DNA of 64,000 nucleotides from an uncultured Lachnospiraceae bacterium (GTDB lineage: Bacteria; Bacillota; Clostridia; Lachnospirales; Lachnospiraceae), in assembly GCA_900551895.1 (NCBI GenBank), contig URXX01000004.1:1-64000 (forward strand). The letters are read 5' to 3'. Each line of letters begins with the position of its first letter. Position 1 is the stretch's first letter. Positions 51,862 to 62,266 of the stretch are shown piece by piece. The translations under genes and the position numbers were made by a program. The notes beneath the pieces are model-generated. The model was not told where the DNA came from, did no database searches, and saw only the letters and a program-made list of their open reading frames with translations.

Positions 51862-54800
51862 ATGCGAAAAAAGAAAATATGGCAAAGTCTTGTAAGTGCA
51901 ATGCTTACGGTTGCTATGATTTCTACAGCGGTTATGCCCGTAAGAGCAGTGGAAAATGAAAAAGAAAATATCGCAACAGTAGAATCTCCATGGATTTCAA
52001 AATGGAAAAAGGGAGATGCAACAACGACAGGGGATAAGTATCAGATTTATCCGATTCCGCAGCAGGTAACATATCCAAAAGAAAATCAGTCTTTTGAGAT
52101 AAGTAAGGAAGTACAGACTGTATATGGAAAAGATGTGGACGAAGCCACAAAGAAACATTTACAAAAAGTATTAGACAAATATGGACGGACAGCAAAAAAA
52201 GAAAAAGCAGATAAAAAAGAATCGAAAATCATTTTAGGAATTTACGGCAAAGACGATGAGGCAGATAAATGGTTTAAAGATAAAAATTTAGATGCGAAAC
52301 ATTTTGAAAAAGAGGACGCATACGCCCTTTATGCAAAAGACGGAGATATTGTCATTTTAGGAAAAGACAGTGATGCCGTATTCTACGGTGTTTCTACTTT
52401 GGAAATGATGTTCTCTTCCTTTGCAGGAAAGAAATTTTATCCGGTAGAAATTTTGGACTATGCGTCTATAGATTCGAGAGGATATATTGAAGGATTTTAC
52501 GGCGGATGGACACATGAACAGAGAAAAAGTCTGATGAAGTTTGCTCCTGAAGCGAAAATGAACTTGTATGTATATGCGTCCAAGACTGATCCGTACCATA
52601 CGGATAAATGGGATCAGTTATATCCTGAGGCACAGATAAAACAGTTTAAAGAGTTGGCTGATTTACAGGCAGAAACAAAGACAGAGTTCTCTTGGTCAGT
52701 GCATTTGAAAACCGTTCTTCAAGGGGTAACAAAAGCAGATGCAACTTATACAGAGAGAAAAGAAAAATTAAAAAAGAAGTTTGATCAACTTTATAATATC
52801 GGTGTTCGCCGTTTCTGTATTTTGAATGATGACTTCGGTTCAGGTTCAAATGAAATGGTTGTGAAGTTAATCAATGACCTGACAGAAGAATATGTTAAGC
52901 AAAAAAAATGTAAACCGATTATTTATTGTCCGCAAGGCTACAATGAAGAGTGGGCAAAGCAGGCAGAGTTGGAAGCAATGAAAAAGTTTGACGAAGATGT
53001 GCTTATCTTTTGGACAGGAAAAAGTGTAAACTCTCCGTTTGAACAATCAACGATTGATTATGTAAAAAATAAAACAAATCATTCTCCTGTATTTTGGGTA
53101 AACTACCCATGTAACGAACATGCGAAAACAGGAATTTTCTTAGGAAGCAGTAAACATTATGTTCGTGACAATATTACAGGGCTTGCGGGGGCGGTATCAA
53201 ATCCAATTTTCTTTGCGGAGGCAGATAAAGTACCGCTGTTCCAGTTGGGTGCATATTTTTGGAACGTAAATAATTACTCAAAAGAAGTGGATAAAGTATG
53301 GGAACAGTGCTTTAAATATTTACAGCCGGAAGTGTATGACGCGTATTTAACGATTGCAAGAAATGTATCTGATGCGCCAAATTCAGGAAGAGTTCCGCAG
53401 GGCTTTGAGGAATCTTTATATTTGAAAGATACTTTAGAGAAAGTAAAGACGGCGGCAGAAAAAGATACATTTAATAAAGATGCAAAAGAAGTAAAAGAAC
53501 TATTTGCAGAGTTCAAGCATATACAGTCTGCTATAGTAGAATTTAAAGAAAAATGTACAAATAAAGATTTAGTAAAAGAATTATCTAATCCGGGAGGAAC
53601 AGATAATGGGGAAGGCTGGTTACAGGCGCTTGATAATGTGGCAAAAGCAGGGGAGGCTCTTTTGGAGGCTGAGGCAGAACTCTCAGCAGAGAAACCTGAC
53701 TTATCAAAAGTGTGGACAGCATTTTCAAAAGCATCAAAAGAAATGAATGAATACAACAGCCGTACATATAAATTCGGAGATGGAAGTACGGTAGCCGTAA
53801 AAGCGGGAAATAAAAGGTTAGTACCGTTTGTAAATGCGTGCATGAAAGACGTGCAGAAAGAATTGGACAAATGGGTAAATGATACAACTGCTGAAAAGAA
53901 AGCGGATCGCATTTACACAAATATGTCCGCATACGCAAGACAGCCTTTGACAATTGCAGAGAAAGAGTTTGGTGTGAGAGATCTTGCGAGTGTGACAATG
54001 AACAAAGGTGATTATATCGGCGTGAAGAAAGAAGCAATCGCAGAAGTTTCTTCGATTATTGTGGAGGGAGAAAATACAGACAAACTTACATTAGAATATT
54101 CTCTTTACGGTGATACATGGCAGGCGGTAAAAGCAGGCGAACAGAATAAACATTTGGAAGCAAAATATATCCGTTTAATCAATAAGGGAGAAGAGGCTGT
54201 AAATGTAAATTTGAAACGTTTGGCAATGGTAGTAGAAAATCTTCCAAATAACCTTCGTTTTAAAGAATCAAATATCAAAGAGATTAAAGAGGGTAAATGG
54301 GACAACATGGTGGACGGAAATAAAGATACATATGTATGGACAAACCGTGACCAAAGAGTTGGGGATTATATTACAGTTGACTTAGGCGAAACAAAACCAA
54401 TCCGTGATATTACATTCTGGACAATGGATGGAAATCCAAGAATTTATAAGGCATCTGTTTCAATCTCAACAGATAATAAAACGTTTACAAAAGTCGGAGA
54501 CTTCGATGATAACGGTAAAATAGTTCCGCCGCTTAGAAGTTACAGTGCTAATGCGAACGGACAAAAAGGAAGATATATTCGTTTGCAGGTAACAGGCGCA
54601 CATGGACGTTATTGGAGAATTCATGAAATTGAAGTAAATAAAGGGGAAACATCGAACGCCACAATTTCTTCTGAACCGGCAGTGACAAATACTAAAGGTG
54701 ATGTAAAAGCGTTAGATGATAAAAATCTCTCTACTTTATTCCATGCGCAGAATATAAAAGCGGGAGATAAGTTGGAGTACAGATTAACAGACAATGTAAA

Positions 54801-56496
54801 CTTAGATAGTTTCAGTGTATTTCAAGGAGAGCCTTGTAATGCAAAAGTGACACTGGTGAAGTCTGATAACACAGAACAGAAACTTTCGGATTTAACCGGA
54901 GGAAAACAGGACTTTAATAATATTGAAGGAAATATTCATGCAATCCGTTTTGACTTTATACAGGGAAAAGATGCGGAATTGAATGAGATTGTTTTTCGTT
55001 ATGGAAAAAATCCTTCTGATGACATCGGTGTTGCGGTAGATAATATTTATATTGATTCAACCGAACCGGAGACAGAGGACGTAACTAACCTTGCATTAAA
55101 TCAAAAAGTAGAAGTATCCGATGTGGAAAAAGTTCAGGGTTCAGGTACACCTACAACTTATACAGGAAATCTTTCGGTAGACGGTGATAAAAATACGCGT
55201 TGGAGCAGCGGTGCGTTGAATAATAAGAGTTACGGAGAGATTGCAGACCAGTGGCTTATTTTAGATATGGGAGAAAAACCTGTATTGATAAATGAAATGC
55301 AGATTGATTTCTACAAAAAAGTATGGCCGACAGAGTATCAGATCCAAGTATCAAACGATAAAGAAAACTGGGTGACTCTTGAAACAATTACGAGAGAGTC
55401 TGCAAGTAAAGAAGGAATTTCAGATAAGAAAACATTTGAAAATCCGCTTATGGCAAGATATATCCGTCTGTATTTCCCGAAAGAGAAGTTAAATACAGAG
55501 GCAGCAGGCGGAAGTGTTTCCATTACGGAATTAACTGTAAAAGGAATTAGAAAATCGACACCGCTTACTTATATGGAAGTGAAGGATAAATTTGAAGAAA
55601 TTCATGTAGAAAACGATGCAAAAGTCGAAGATTTACAGTTGGCAGATATTGTGAACGTAAAAATGGCAAATGCAGATAAGAAAGAGATTACTGTTCAGAT
55701 ACTTCCAAAATGGAATACGGAAGGATTTGACGAGGCAAAAGATGTAAACCTTTCTTTAAAAGGGGAATTTCCAAAAGGTACGCTCTTAGTAAATGATAAA
55801 AATGTGGAAGCGGTACAGAAAGTAGTGAAAGGAACACCGCAGGCAGAAGATTTGACAGGATTGAGAAAGGCATTACAGAATTCTATTGATGCAGCGGAAA
55901 AACTGATTAGCGATGCAGAAGCAAATCATCGTCTGTATGACGTGTCAACAATCAATGCGTTAAAACCTGTATTGGATAGCGCAAAAGAAGTGCTTGCAAA
56001 TGAAGAAAGCGGCAAAGAAGATTTGGAAAATGCAAAGGCAGAGTTAGATGCAGCGATTGGAGAAGTAAAGAAATTAAATTTGACAGCGTTTGACAATGCG
56101 GTAGCACAGGCACAAAATGTAGATAAAGAGTTATATACAGATGAAAGTGTACAGCAATTAGAAAGTGCATTGGCAGAGGCAGGAAAATTGTTTGATGCTC
56201 AAGTCACACAGGATGATGTGGATAAGATGACAGAGGTATTGGAAACAGCGTACAAAGGTTTGACAGTAAAACCGGAACCGGAACCACAGCCGGAACCTCA
56301 ACCGGAGCCACAACCAGAGCCGCAGCCGGAACCAAATCCAAATCCGAGCGTGCCTGCTGAACCGAAACCGGAAAAACCGGAGGAAAATAATAAGAAACCG
56401 AACGTACCAAAAACAGCGGATACAGAACCGATTTTCATGTTTGGCGGTTTATTGTTATTATCAGGGCTTGCAGTTGTATTAACGAAAAAGAAATAA
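51862..56496 (+). CDS. Cell-wall-anchored GH84 beta-N-acetylglucosaminidase/hyaluronidase-like enzyme
   Basis: 1544 residues, secreted. Signal peptide (about 1-34), NAGidase N-terminal domain (about 55-195), GH84 barrel (about 203-500; SRGYIEGFYGGWTHEQR and catalytic Asp pair in ILNDDFG near 321), helical region, F5/8C-type CBM32 domain (about 796-926), a jelly-roll-like region, second CBM32 (about 1074-1229), FIVAR helical repeats (about 1333-1468), PEPQ repeats (about 1470-1500), and a sorting signal NVPKTAD near 1513 followed by a helix and KKK. It should cut terminal GlcNAc from mucin O-glycans or other glycans. ATG 51862 follows GAAGGAGGG; the longer frame has no signal peptide. Confidence 0.94.
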   Translation: MRKKKIWQSLVSAMLTVAMISTAVMPVRAVENEKENIATVESPWISKWKKGDATTTGDKYQIYPIPQQVTYPKENQSFEISKEVQTVYGKDVDEATKKHLQKVLDKYGRTAKKEKADKKESKIILGIYGKDDEADKWFKDKNLDAKHFEKEDAYALYAKDGDIVILGKDSDAVFYGVSTLEMMFSSFAGKKFYPVEILDYASIDSRGYIEGFYGGWTHEQRKSLMKFAPEAKMNLYVYASKTDPYHTDKWDQLYPEAQIKQFKELADLQAETKTEFSWSVHLKTVLQGVTKADATYTERKEKLKKKFDQLYNIGVRRFCILNDDFGSGSNEMVVKLINDLTEEYVKQKKCKPIIYCPQGYNEEWAKQAELEAMKKFDEDVLIFWTGKSVNSPFEQSTIDYVKNKTNHSPVFWVNYPCNEHAKTGIFLGSSKHYVRDNITGLAGAVSNPIFFAEADKVPLFQLGAYFWNVNNYSKEVDKVWEQCFKYLQPEVYDAYLTIARNVSDAPNSGRVPQGFEESLYLKDTLEKVKTAAEKDTFNKDAKEVKELFAEFKHIQSAIVEFKEKCTNKDLVKELSNPGGTDNGEGWLQALDNVAKAGEALLEAEAELSAEKPDLSKVWTAFSKASKEMNEYNSRTYKFGDGSTVAVKAGNKRLVPFVNACMKDVQKELDKWVNDTTAEKKADRIYTNMSAYARQPLTIAEKEFGVRDLASVTMNKGDYIGVKKEAIAEVSSIIVEGENTDKLTLEYSLYGDTWQAVKAGEQNKHLEAKYIRLINKGEEAVNVNLKRLAMVVENLPNNLRFKESNIKEIKEGKWDNMVDGNKDTYVWTNRDQRVGDYITVDLGETKPIRDITFWTMDGNPRIYKASVSISTDNKTFTKVGDFDDNGKIVPPLRSYSANANGQKGRYIRLQVTGAHGRYWRIHEIEVNKGETSNATISSEPAVTNTKGDVKALDDKNLSTLFHAQNIKAGDKLEYRLTDNVNLDSFSVFQGEPCNAKVTLVKSDNTEQKLSDLTGGKQDFNNIEGNIHAIRFDFIQGKDAELNEIVFRYGKNPSDDIGVAVDNIYIDSTEPETEDVTNLALNQKVEVSDVEKVQGSGTPTTYTGNLSVDGDKNTRWSSGALNNKSYGEIADQWLILDMGEKPVLINEMQIDFYKKVWPTEYQIQVSNDKENWVTLETITRESASKEGISDKKTFENPLMARYIRLYFPKEKLNTEAAGGSVSITELTVKGIRKSTPLTYMEVKDKFEEIHVENDAKVEDLQLADIVNVKMANADKKEITVQILPKWNTEGFDEAKDVNLSLKGEFPKGTLLVNDKNVEAVQKVVKGTPQAEDLTGLRKALQNSIDAAEKLISDAEANHRLYDVSTINALKPVLDSAKEVLANEESGKEDLENAKAELDAAIGEVKKLNLTAFDNAVAQAQNVDKELYTDESVQQLESALAEAGKLFDAQVTQDDVDKMTEVLETAYKGLTVKPEPEPQPEPQPEPQPEPQPEPNPNPSVPAEPKPEKPEENNKKPNVPKTADTEPIFMFGGLLLLSGLAVVLTKKK

Positions 56497-56502
56497 GACG
56501 GT

Positions 56503-56538
56503 GAAATGGAGTGTATGGAAATATGCTCCATTTCTTTT
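56503..56538 (+). terminator. Terminator after the GH84 gene
   Basis: GAAATGGAG (56503-56511) pairs with CTCCATTTC (56526-56534), then four T. Confidence 0.85.
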
Positions 56539-56547
56539 GCAAAAATA

Positions 56548-56576
56548 TTGCACTTTTTTATACGGTGTAGTATATT
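56548..56576 (+). promoter_or_regulatory. Promoter for the ABC transporter gene
   Basis: TTGCAC (56548-56553), 17 bp, TATATT (56571-56576). Confidence 0.6.
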
Positions 56577-56648
56577 ATAAAAATAGAGGAATTTTGAGGA
56601 CGAACTTTCATAAGTTTCGTCCTTATTTTAGAATGAGGAGGAGAAAAG

Positions 56649-58382
56649 ATGAAAGACAAACTAAAGAAACTATTTGCATATTATAAGCCGTACAAACTAC
56701 TTTTTTACAGCGATATGTTTTTTGCCATACTCGGAGCGGGTGTCACATTGGTTATCCCTCTTATTGTCCGCTATATTACAAGCGAGGTTGTCTATTTTGA
56801 AGGGAATAAGGCTATGGAAACAATTATTGCATTAGGAGTGCTTATGATTGTTCTCGTTCTTGTGGAATTTGGCTGTAATTATTTTATTGCATTTTATGGA
56901 CATATGATGGGGGCAAAAATGGAAGCGGATATGAGAAGTGATATTTTCAGTCACTATCAGAAACTGACATTTGCCTTTTATGATAATCAGAAGGTCGGCG
57001 CATTGCTTTCCCGTATTACAAGCGATTTGTTTGATATTACGGAATTACTGCATCACGGACCGGAGGATATTGTTATTTCTATTATTAAAATTGTAGGTTC
57101 GTTTATTATTTTGGCAAACATTAATATGCGTTTGGCAATGGTGGCGTTTATATTTGTTCCGCTTATGATTGTTTTTGCCGCATATTACAATATGAAGATG
57201 AAATCCGCATTTAAACGTAACCGTGCGAGAATTGCGGACATCAACAGTCAGATTGAGGACAGTTTGTCGGGAATCCGTGTTGTAAAATCATTTGCGAACG
57301 AAGATATTGAAATGAAGAAGTTCCGCAAAGGAAATGACGGATTTTTGGCGGCAAAGAAGATTAGTTATCGTTACATGGCGGGGTATCATTCAACTTTGAC
57401 GGCGCTTACTACACTTGTGACGGTTGTTGTGTTGCTTGTAGGGGCAGAAGGTTTGACGACAAAAACAGTATTGGTGGCAGACCTTGTAACATTTCTTCTT
57501 TATATCAATAACTTTATTGAACCGGTAAAGAAATTGATTAACTTTACGGAAATGTTTCAGAACGGTTATTCGGGTTTTGACAGATTTCAGGAAATGCTTG
57601 CCATTGCACCGGATATTACAGATGCAGAAGATGCGGTTTCCGTTGGAAAATTAAAAGGAGAGATTACATTTAAAGACGTTTCATTCCAATATCAAGATGC
57701 GAACGAGTCCGTTCTTTCTCACATCAACTTAGATGTGAAAGCGGGAGAATATATAGCGCTTGTAGGACCTTCGGGAGTAGGAAAGACAACGCTTTGCAGT
57801 CTGATTCCTAGATTTTATGAGGCAACAACAGGAGAGATTGATATAGACGGAATGGATATTCGCAAAATGAAACTGGACGATTTGAGAAATAATATCGGTA
57901 TCGTGCAGCAGGACGTTTACTTATTTGCGGGAACAATTATGGAAAATATCCGTTACGGAAATCCGAATGCCACAGATGAGGACGTTATCCGCGCGGCAAG
58001 AAATGCAAATGCGCATGAGTTTATTATGAGTTTCCCGGACGGATACGATACAGACATCGGACAGCGTGGAGCAAAACTGTCAGGCGGACAGAAACAGCGT
58101 TTATCCATTGCACGTGTATTTTTGAAAAACCCACCGATTTTGATTTTTGATGAGGCAACCTCGGCGTTAGATAATGAAAGTGAAAAAGTAGTGCAGGAGT
58201 CATTGGAAATGTTGGCAAAAGACAGAACAACGTTTGTTATTGCTCACAGACTTTCTACAATCAAAAATGCGGAAAGAATTTTAGTTTTGACAGAAAACGG
58301 AATTGAGGAGCAGGGAAGCCATGAAGAACTGATTCGCCGAAAAGGAATTTACGAGTCTTTATATCATATGCAGTTTCACTAA
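56649..58382 (+). CDS. ABC exporter, fused permease and ATPase half-transporter
   Basis: 577 residues: six membrane helices (about 15-305) and an ATPase domain with Walker A VGPSGVGKTTLC, Q-loop NNIGIVQQDVYLF, signature LSGGQKQRLS and Walker B ILIFDEATSALD, then the H-loop IAHRLSTI. It belongs to the MsbA/LmrA type and acts as a dimer, here apparently a homodimer since no partner gene adjoins. Substrate is unknown: lipid, drug or peptide. Start follows GAGGAGGAG. Confidence 0.93.
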   Translation: MKDKLKKLFAYYKPYKLLFYSDMFFAILGAGVTLVIPLIVRYITSEVVYFEGNKAMETIIALGVLMIVLVLVEFGCNYFIAFYGHMMGAKMEADMRSDIFSHYQKLTFAFYDNQKVGALLSRITSDLFDITELLHHGPEDIVISIIKIVGSFIILANINMRLAMVAFIFVPLMIVFAAYYNMKMKSAFKRNRARIADINSQIEDSLSGIRVVKSFANEDIEMKKFRKGNDGFLAAKKISYRYMAGYHSTLTALTTLVTVVVLLVGAEGLTTKTVLVADLVTFLLYINNFIEPVKKLINFTEMFQNGYSGFDRFQEMLAIAPDITDAEDAVSVGKLKGEITFKDVSFQYQDANESVLSHINLDVKAGEYIALVGPSGVGKTTLCSLIPRFYEATTGEIDIDGMDIRKMKLDDLRNNIGIVQQDVYLFAGTIMENIRYGNPNATDEDVIRAARNANAHEFIMSFPDGYDTDIGQRGAKLSGGQKQRLSIARVFLKNPPILIFDEATSALDNESEKVVQESLEMLAKDRTTFVIAHRLSTIKNAERILVLTENGIEEQGSHEELIRRKGIYESLYHMQFH

Positions 58383-58402
58383 ACAGAAATGAAGGTGTAG
58401 AA

Positions 58403-59293
58403 ATGAAAAATATAGAATTTAAGCGTCCTGAACTGGAGGACAAAAAAATAGTGGACGGATACTTTAAACTGTATCCGTCTCAAAGTTGTGAGAGAACATT
58501 TATTAATGTATTTCTTTGGTCAAGATTTTACAGAGTAAAATATGCTATTATTGAAAATACCCTTGTCTTTAAAAGTGAGGACAGAGAGTCCTTTACCTAT
58601 CCGATAGGAGAGGTTAAAGACGTTCAGAGGGCGTTGCGTTTTTTAATGAAGTACTGTGAGGAGAATGGAAGAGAGTTTGAAATGTACTGTGTGACTCCGG
58701 AGCAGTTTGAGCAGTTGGAGGAATGGTATCCGAATGAATTTCAAATCACATATGACAGAGATATAGCCGATTATGTGTATGAGTCTGAAAAATTGATAAC
58801 GCTGTCGGGGAAAAAACTTCACGGAAAACGAAACCATATAAATAAGTTTAAGTCGGAGCATGAAAACTGGAGTTATGAAACGCTGACGGAGGACAATTTG
58901 GAAGAATGTTTCCAAATGGCTTTACAGTGGAGAAAAGATAATGGATGTGAGGCGGACGAGGAAAAGAATGCAGAAATGTGTGTAACATTAAATTCCCTGC
59001 GTCTTTTTAAAGAATTGGAAATGACAGGCGGTATTTTGCGTGTAGACGGCAAGATTGTGGCGTTTACACTGGGAGAACCAATCAGTGATGAGATGTTTGT
59101 CGTGCATATCGAAAAAGCGTTTTCGGAAGTGCAGGGAGCATATCCGATGATTAATCAGCAGTTTGTGGAGCATGAATGTGCCGGTTATAAATATATTAAT
59201 AGGGAAGACGATGCGGGAGTGGAAGGACTTCGCAAGGCAAAATTGTCCTATCGTCCGGCGTTTCTTGTGGAAAAAGGTCAGGTGAGAAGATAG
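58403..59293 (+). CDS. DUF2156 protein (GNAT-like, lysyltransferase-related)
   Basis: 296 residues. DUF2156 is a double-GNAT fold related to the C-terminal catalytic part of MprF lysylphosphatidylglycerol synthase. Visible segments: LSGKKLHGKRNHINKFKSEHENW near 135, LGEPISDEMFVVHIEKAFSEVQGAYPMINQQF near 230, and NREDDAGVEGLRKAKLSYRP near 270. It probably transfers an aminoacyl or acyl group to an unknown acceptor. It has no membrane helices. The aminotransferase ATG follows its stop directly. Confidence 0.88.
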   Translation: MKNIEFKRPELEDKKIVDGYFKLYPSQSCERTFINVFLWSRFYRVKYAIIENTLVFKSEDRESFTYPIGEVKDVQRALRFLMKYCEENGREFEMYCVTPEQFEQLEEWYPNEFQITYDRDIADYVYESEKLITLSGKKLHGKRNHINKFKSEHENWSYETLTEDNLEECFQMALQWRKDNGCEADEEKNAEMCVTLNSLRLFKELEMTGGILRVDGKIVAFTLGEPISDEMFVVHIEKAFSEVQGAYPMINQQFVEHECAGYKYINREDDAGVEGLRKAKLSYRPAFLVEKGQVRR

Positions 59294-60481
59294 ATGATTT
59301 CTGAGAGAATGAGAAAAATGGTGGAAAACAGTTCGGCAATTCGCCAAATGTTTGAAGAGGGAAATCGTATGGCACAACTTTACGGGAAAGAAAATGTGTA
59401 TGATTTCAGTCTGGGAAACCCAAATCTTCCTGCACCGAAGCGGGTAAAAGAAGCGATTGCGGAGATTTTAGACGAGGAAGATACGCTCGTTCTTCACGGC
59501 TATACAAACAGTAATGCAGGGTATATGGAAGTGCGGGAAGCGGTGGCAGAGTCGCTGAACAAAAGATTTGCCACATCTTTTTCGGGGAATAATATTACCA
59601 TGACGGTAGGAGCAGCGGGCGGTTTAAACGTAGCCTTAAAAGTACTGCTAAACCCGAATGATGAAGTTATTGTTTTTGCACCGTATTTCAGCGAATACAG
59701 AAGTTACGTCCATAATTTTGACGGTGTTTTGGTGGAAATATCTCCGAATACGGAAACATTTCAGCCGAGATTGGATGAGTTTGAGCGGAACATTACAGAG
59801 CGGACAAAGGCGGTTATCGTAAATACGCCAAACAATCCGACAGGCGTAGTGTATTCGGAAGAAACGATTATCCGTATGGCAGAAATAATGGAGAAAAAGC
59901 AAAAGGAATACGGTCACGACATTTATCTTCTCTCAGATGAGCCGTACCGAGAACTTGTCTATGACGGAGTGAACGTACCATATTTAACCCAATATTACGA
60001 TAATACAATTGTTGTATATTCTTACAGTAAATCTCTTTCTCTTCCGGGTGAAAGGATAGGATATGTTGTTGTTCCGAATGAAGTGAGGGAAAGTGAGAAA
60101 GTAATCTCGGCAATGAATGTTGCCAATCGTATTTTGGGGTTTGTCAACGCTCCTACGTTACAGCAGAAAATCGTACAGAAGTGTTTGGAGGAAAAGACAG
60201 ACGTTTCCTATTATAATAGGAACAGAGAAACGCTTTATAAAGGACTGACGGACTGTGGGTTTTCCTGTATTAAACCTGAGGGAGCGTTTTATCTGTTTAT
60301 GAAATCTCCTATTGCAGATGAGAAAGAATTTTGCAGACAGGCAAAAGAATTCCATATTCTTCTCGTGCCGGGAAGTTCTTTCGGGTGCGGAGGATATGTG
60401 CGTATTGCCTACTGCGTTTCTTATGAAACAATTGTAAATGCACTTCCGAAATTTAAAGAGTTGGCAAAGAAATATTTTTAA
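59294..60481 (+). CDS. Pyridoxal-phosphate-dependent aminotransferase (class I/II)
   Basis: 395 residues. The PLP lysine is in YSYSKSLSLPGERIGY near 241, with NTPNNPTGVVYS near 182 and LSDEPYRELVYD near 218. The fold is aspartate/aromatic aminotransferase-like. Substrate cannot be fixed from sequence. The start codon abuts the DUF2156 stop, so the two work from one transcript, possibly as a small metabolic unit. Confidence 0.92.
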   Translation: MISERMRKMVENSSAIRQMFEEGNRMAQLYGKENVYDFSLGNPNLPAPKRVKEAIAEILDEEDTLVLHGYTNSNAGYMEVREAVAESLNKRFATSFSGNNITMTVGAAGGLNVALKVLLNPNDEVIVFAPYFSEYRSYVHNFDGVLVEISPNTETFQPRLDEFERNITERTKAVIVNTPNNPTGVVYSEETIIRMAEIMEKKQKEYGHDIYLLSDEPYRELVYDGVNVPYLTQYYDNTIVVYSYSKSLSLPGERIGYVVVPNEVRESEKVISAMNVANRILGFVNAPTLQQKIVQKCLEEKTDVSYYNRNRETLYKGLTDCGFSCIKPEGAFYLFMKSPIADEKEFCRQAKEFHILLVPGSSFGCGGYVRIAYCVSYETIVNALPKFKELAKKYF

Positions 60482-60572
60482 ATATTGAAAAATATAATAA
60501 AGTGTGATAGATTTCTGTGAGTAGTCAAAATCATATTTTGGCGGGAGAAATAGAATAAGAAGAGGTAGAAAG

Positions 60573-61421
60573 ATGATTAAACAAATACTACAGGGTATGG
60601 TTGTCGGAATAGCGAATATTATTCCGGGTGTCAGCGGTGGTACAATGATGGTTGCCATGGGCTTGTATGACAGACTAATTCATGCCATTACACATTTGAA
60701 GAGTGAGTTAAAAGAAAGTTTGAAATTATTAATTCCGATTTTTGCAGGGGCGGGAATTGCGATTGTTGCCTTATCAAGACTGTTTGAGTTTTTGCTTGCA
60801 ACGTATCCGATTCCGACAAACTTTGCTTTTTGCGGTCTGATTGCGGGAAGTCTTCCTTTTATCTTTAAAAAGGTAAAAGGGCATAAAGTGACTGTCGGCA
60901 AAATGATACCGTTTTTGATTTTCTTTGGCGTTGTTATTTTCATGGCGCTTTTAGGGGAAACAGGCGGAAGCAGTGCGGACGTCAGTTTCGGACTTGTAAA
61001 TGTCATTAAATTATTCGGCGTAGGTATTGTTGCCGCTGCAACAATGGTTGTGCCGGGTGTCAGCGGTTCAATGATGTTGATGTTACTCGGTTATTACGAT
61101 ACAATTTTAAAAGCAATTAATGACTTTGTTGATGCGTTAGTGAAATTTGATGCAAATGGACTTGCAACAGGCGTCGGTATTTTAGCGCCGTTCGGTATCG
61201 GAGTTGTTATCGGTATCTTCTTAATTGCAAAATTGATTGAATTTATTTTCTCAAAAGCGGAAATCCATGCATATTACGGAATTATCGGTTTAATTCTCGC
61301 ATCTCCGATTGCAATTTTAATGAAAACGGACTGGAGCGGTGTGTCAATTCTTATGTTGGGAACAGGCGTTATCACATTTGCTCTCGGCTGGTTTATCGCA
61401 AGCAAATTAGGCGGAGAATAA
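60573..61421 (+). CDS. DUF368 membrane protein (DedA-unrelated UptA/PopT-type candidate)
   Basis: 282 residues, about eight membrane helices with the duplicated motif ANIIPGVSGGTMMVAMGLYD (near 11-30) and MVVPGVSGSMMLMLLGYYD (near 160-178). DUF368 members have been linked to undecaprenyl-phosphate recycling (PopT) in some bacteria. That would place it in cell-envelope polymer synthesis; the assignment is from family knowledge. It is seven bases from the alkylation repair gene. Start follows AAGAGGT. Confidence 0.9.
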   Translation: MIKQILQGMVVGIANIIPGVSGGTMMVAMGLYDRLIHAITHLKSELKESLKLLIPIFAGAGIAIVALSRLFEFLLATYPIPTNFAFCGLIAGSLPFIFKKVKGHKVTVGKMIPFLIFFGVVIFMALLGETGGSSADVSFGLVNVIKLFGVGIVAAATMVVPGVSGSMMLMLLGYYDTILKAINDFVDALVKFDANGLATGVGILAPFGIGVVIGIFLIAKLIEFIFSKAEIHAYYGIIGLILASPIAILMKTDWSGVSILMLGTGVITFALGWFIASKLGGE

Positions 61422-61427
61422 TTAGAA

Positions 61428-62114
61428 ATGTTAAATATACGGGAACAATTAGAAAGTCTGGCTGAGCCGGACTTTCAACAATTTATGGCAAAATTAATTC
61501 CGAACATAAAGTCGGAGAAAATACTTGGCGTGCGTTTACCGATTTTGCGTAAAATGGCAAAGCAGATTGCGAAAGAAGATTGGAAATATTATTTGGAACA
61601 ATATGATGCCGAAAGGTATGAGGAAATCATGATGCAAGGTATGGTTATCGGCTATCTGAAAGAGGATATAGAAGAAATTTTGAGACAGATTGAAAAATTT
61701 CTGCCGAAAATAGATAACTGGTCTGTCTGTGACAGTTTTTGTACGGGACTGAAGCAGACGAAAAAATATCCAAAGGAAATGTGGGAATTTATTGGCAAGT
61801 ATATAAATGATGACAGAACGTATTTTGTTCGGTTTAGTGTAGTGATGATAATTTGTTATTACACAGATGCGGAGCATATGGAACAGGCATTTTCCTATTT
61901 TGACAAAATTAATCACGAGGACTACTATGTGAAAATGGCGGTTGCGTGGGCGATTTCTATTTATTTTATCAAAATGCCCGAGCAGACTATGGCATATTTG
62001 AAAAATAACCAGTTAGATGATTTCACTTATCATAAGGCATTACAGAAAATCCGAGAGTCGCAGAAGGTGGATAAGGAAACAAAAGAGAAAATAAAAGAGA
62101 TGAAGAGAAAGTAA
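61428..62114 (+). CDS. DNA alkylation repair protein (AlkD-like HEAT repeat)
   Basis: 228 residues made of helical HEAT-like pairs. Typical segments are LGVRLPILRKMAKQIAKE near 30, WSVCDSFCTGLKQT near 97, RTYFVRFSVVMIICYYTDAEH near 122-142, and WAISIYFIKMPEQTMAYL near 165. The family contains AlkD/AlkC-type glycosylases for N3/N7-alkylated purines. Activity of this branch is not certain. It is the last gene of the unit, with a terminator directly behind. Confidence 0.92.
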   Translation: MLNIREQLESLAEPDFQQFMAKLIPNIKSEKILGVRLPILRKMAKQIAKEDWKYYLEQYDAERYEEIMMQGMVIGYLKEDIEEILRQIEKFLPKIDNWSVCDSFCTGLKQTKKYPKEMWEFIGKYINDDRTYFVRFSVVMIICYYTDAEHMEQAFSYFDKINHEDYYVKMAVAWAISIYFIKMPEQTMAYLKNNQLDDFTYHKALQKIRESQKVDKETKEKIKEMKRK

Positions 62115-62119
62115 TGAGG

Positions 62120-62148
62120 CAGACACTTCGCAAGAGGTGTCTGTTTTT
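62120..62148 (+). terminator. Terminator after the alkylation repair gene
   Basis: CAGACAC pairs with GTGTCTG (62120-62126 with 62137-62143), then five T. Confidence 0.88.
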
Positions 62149-62207
62149 GCATAATATTGCAAAATATATGTGAAAAATTTATAAAATGATAAAAATATAG
62201 AAAAAGA

Positions 62208-62236
62208 TTGCAAAAATATACGTTTTATGTTAAAAT
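62208..62236 (+). promoter_or_regulatory. Promoter of the small secreted protein unit
   Basis: TTGCAA (62208-62213), 17 bp, TAAAAT (62231-62236) with TGT before the -10. Confidence 0.6.
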
Positions 62237-62266
62237 GACAACAATAAATAAAAGGGAGTGAGTCCA

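Noticed and set aside
56271..56340. Tandem repeats encoding PEPQ
   Set aside because: Ordinary proline-rich wall spacer of a surface protein, not a mobile or CRISPR repeat.
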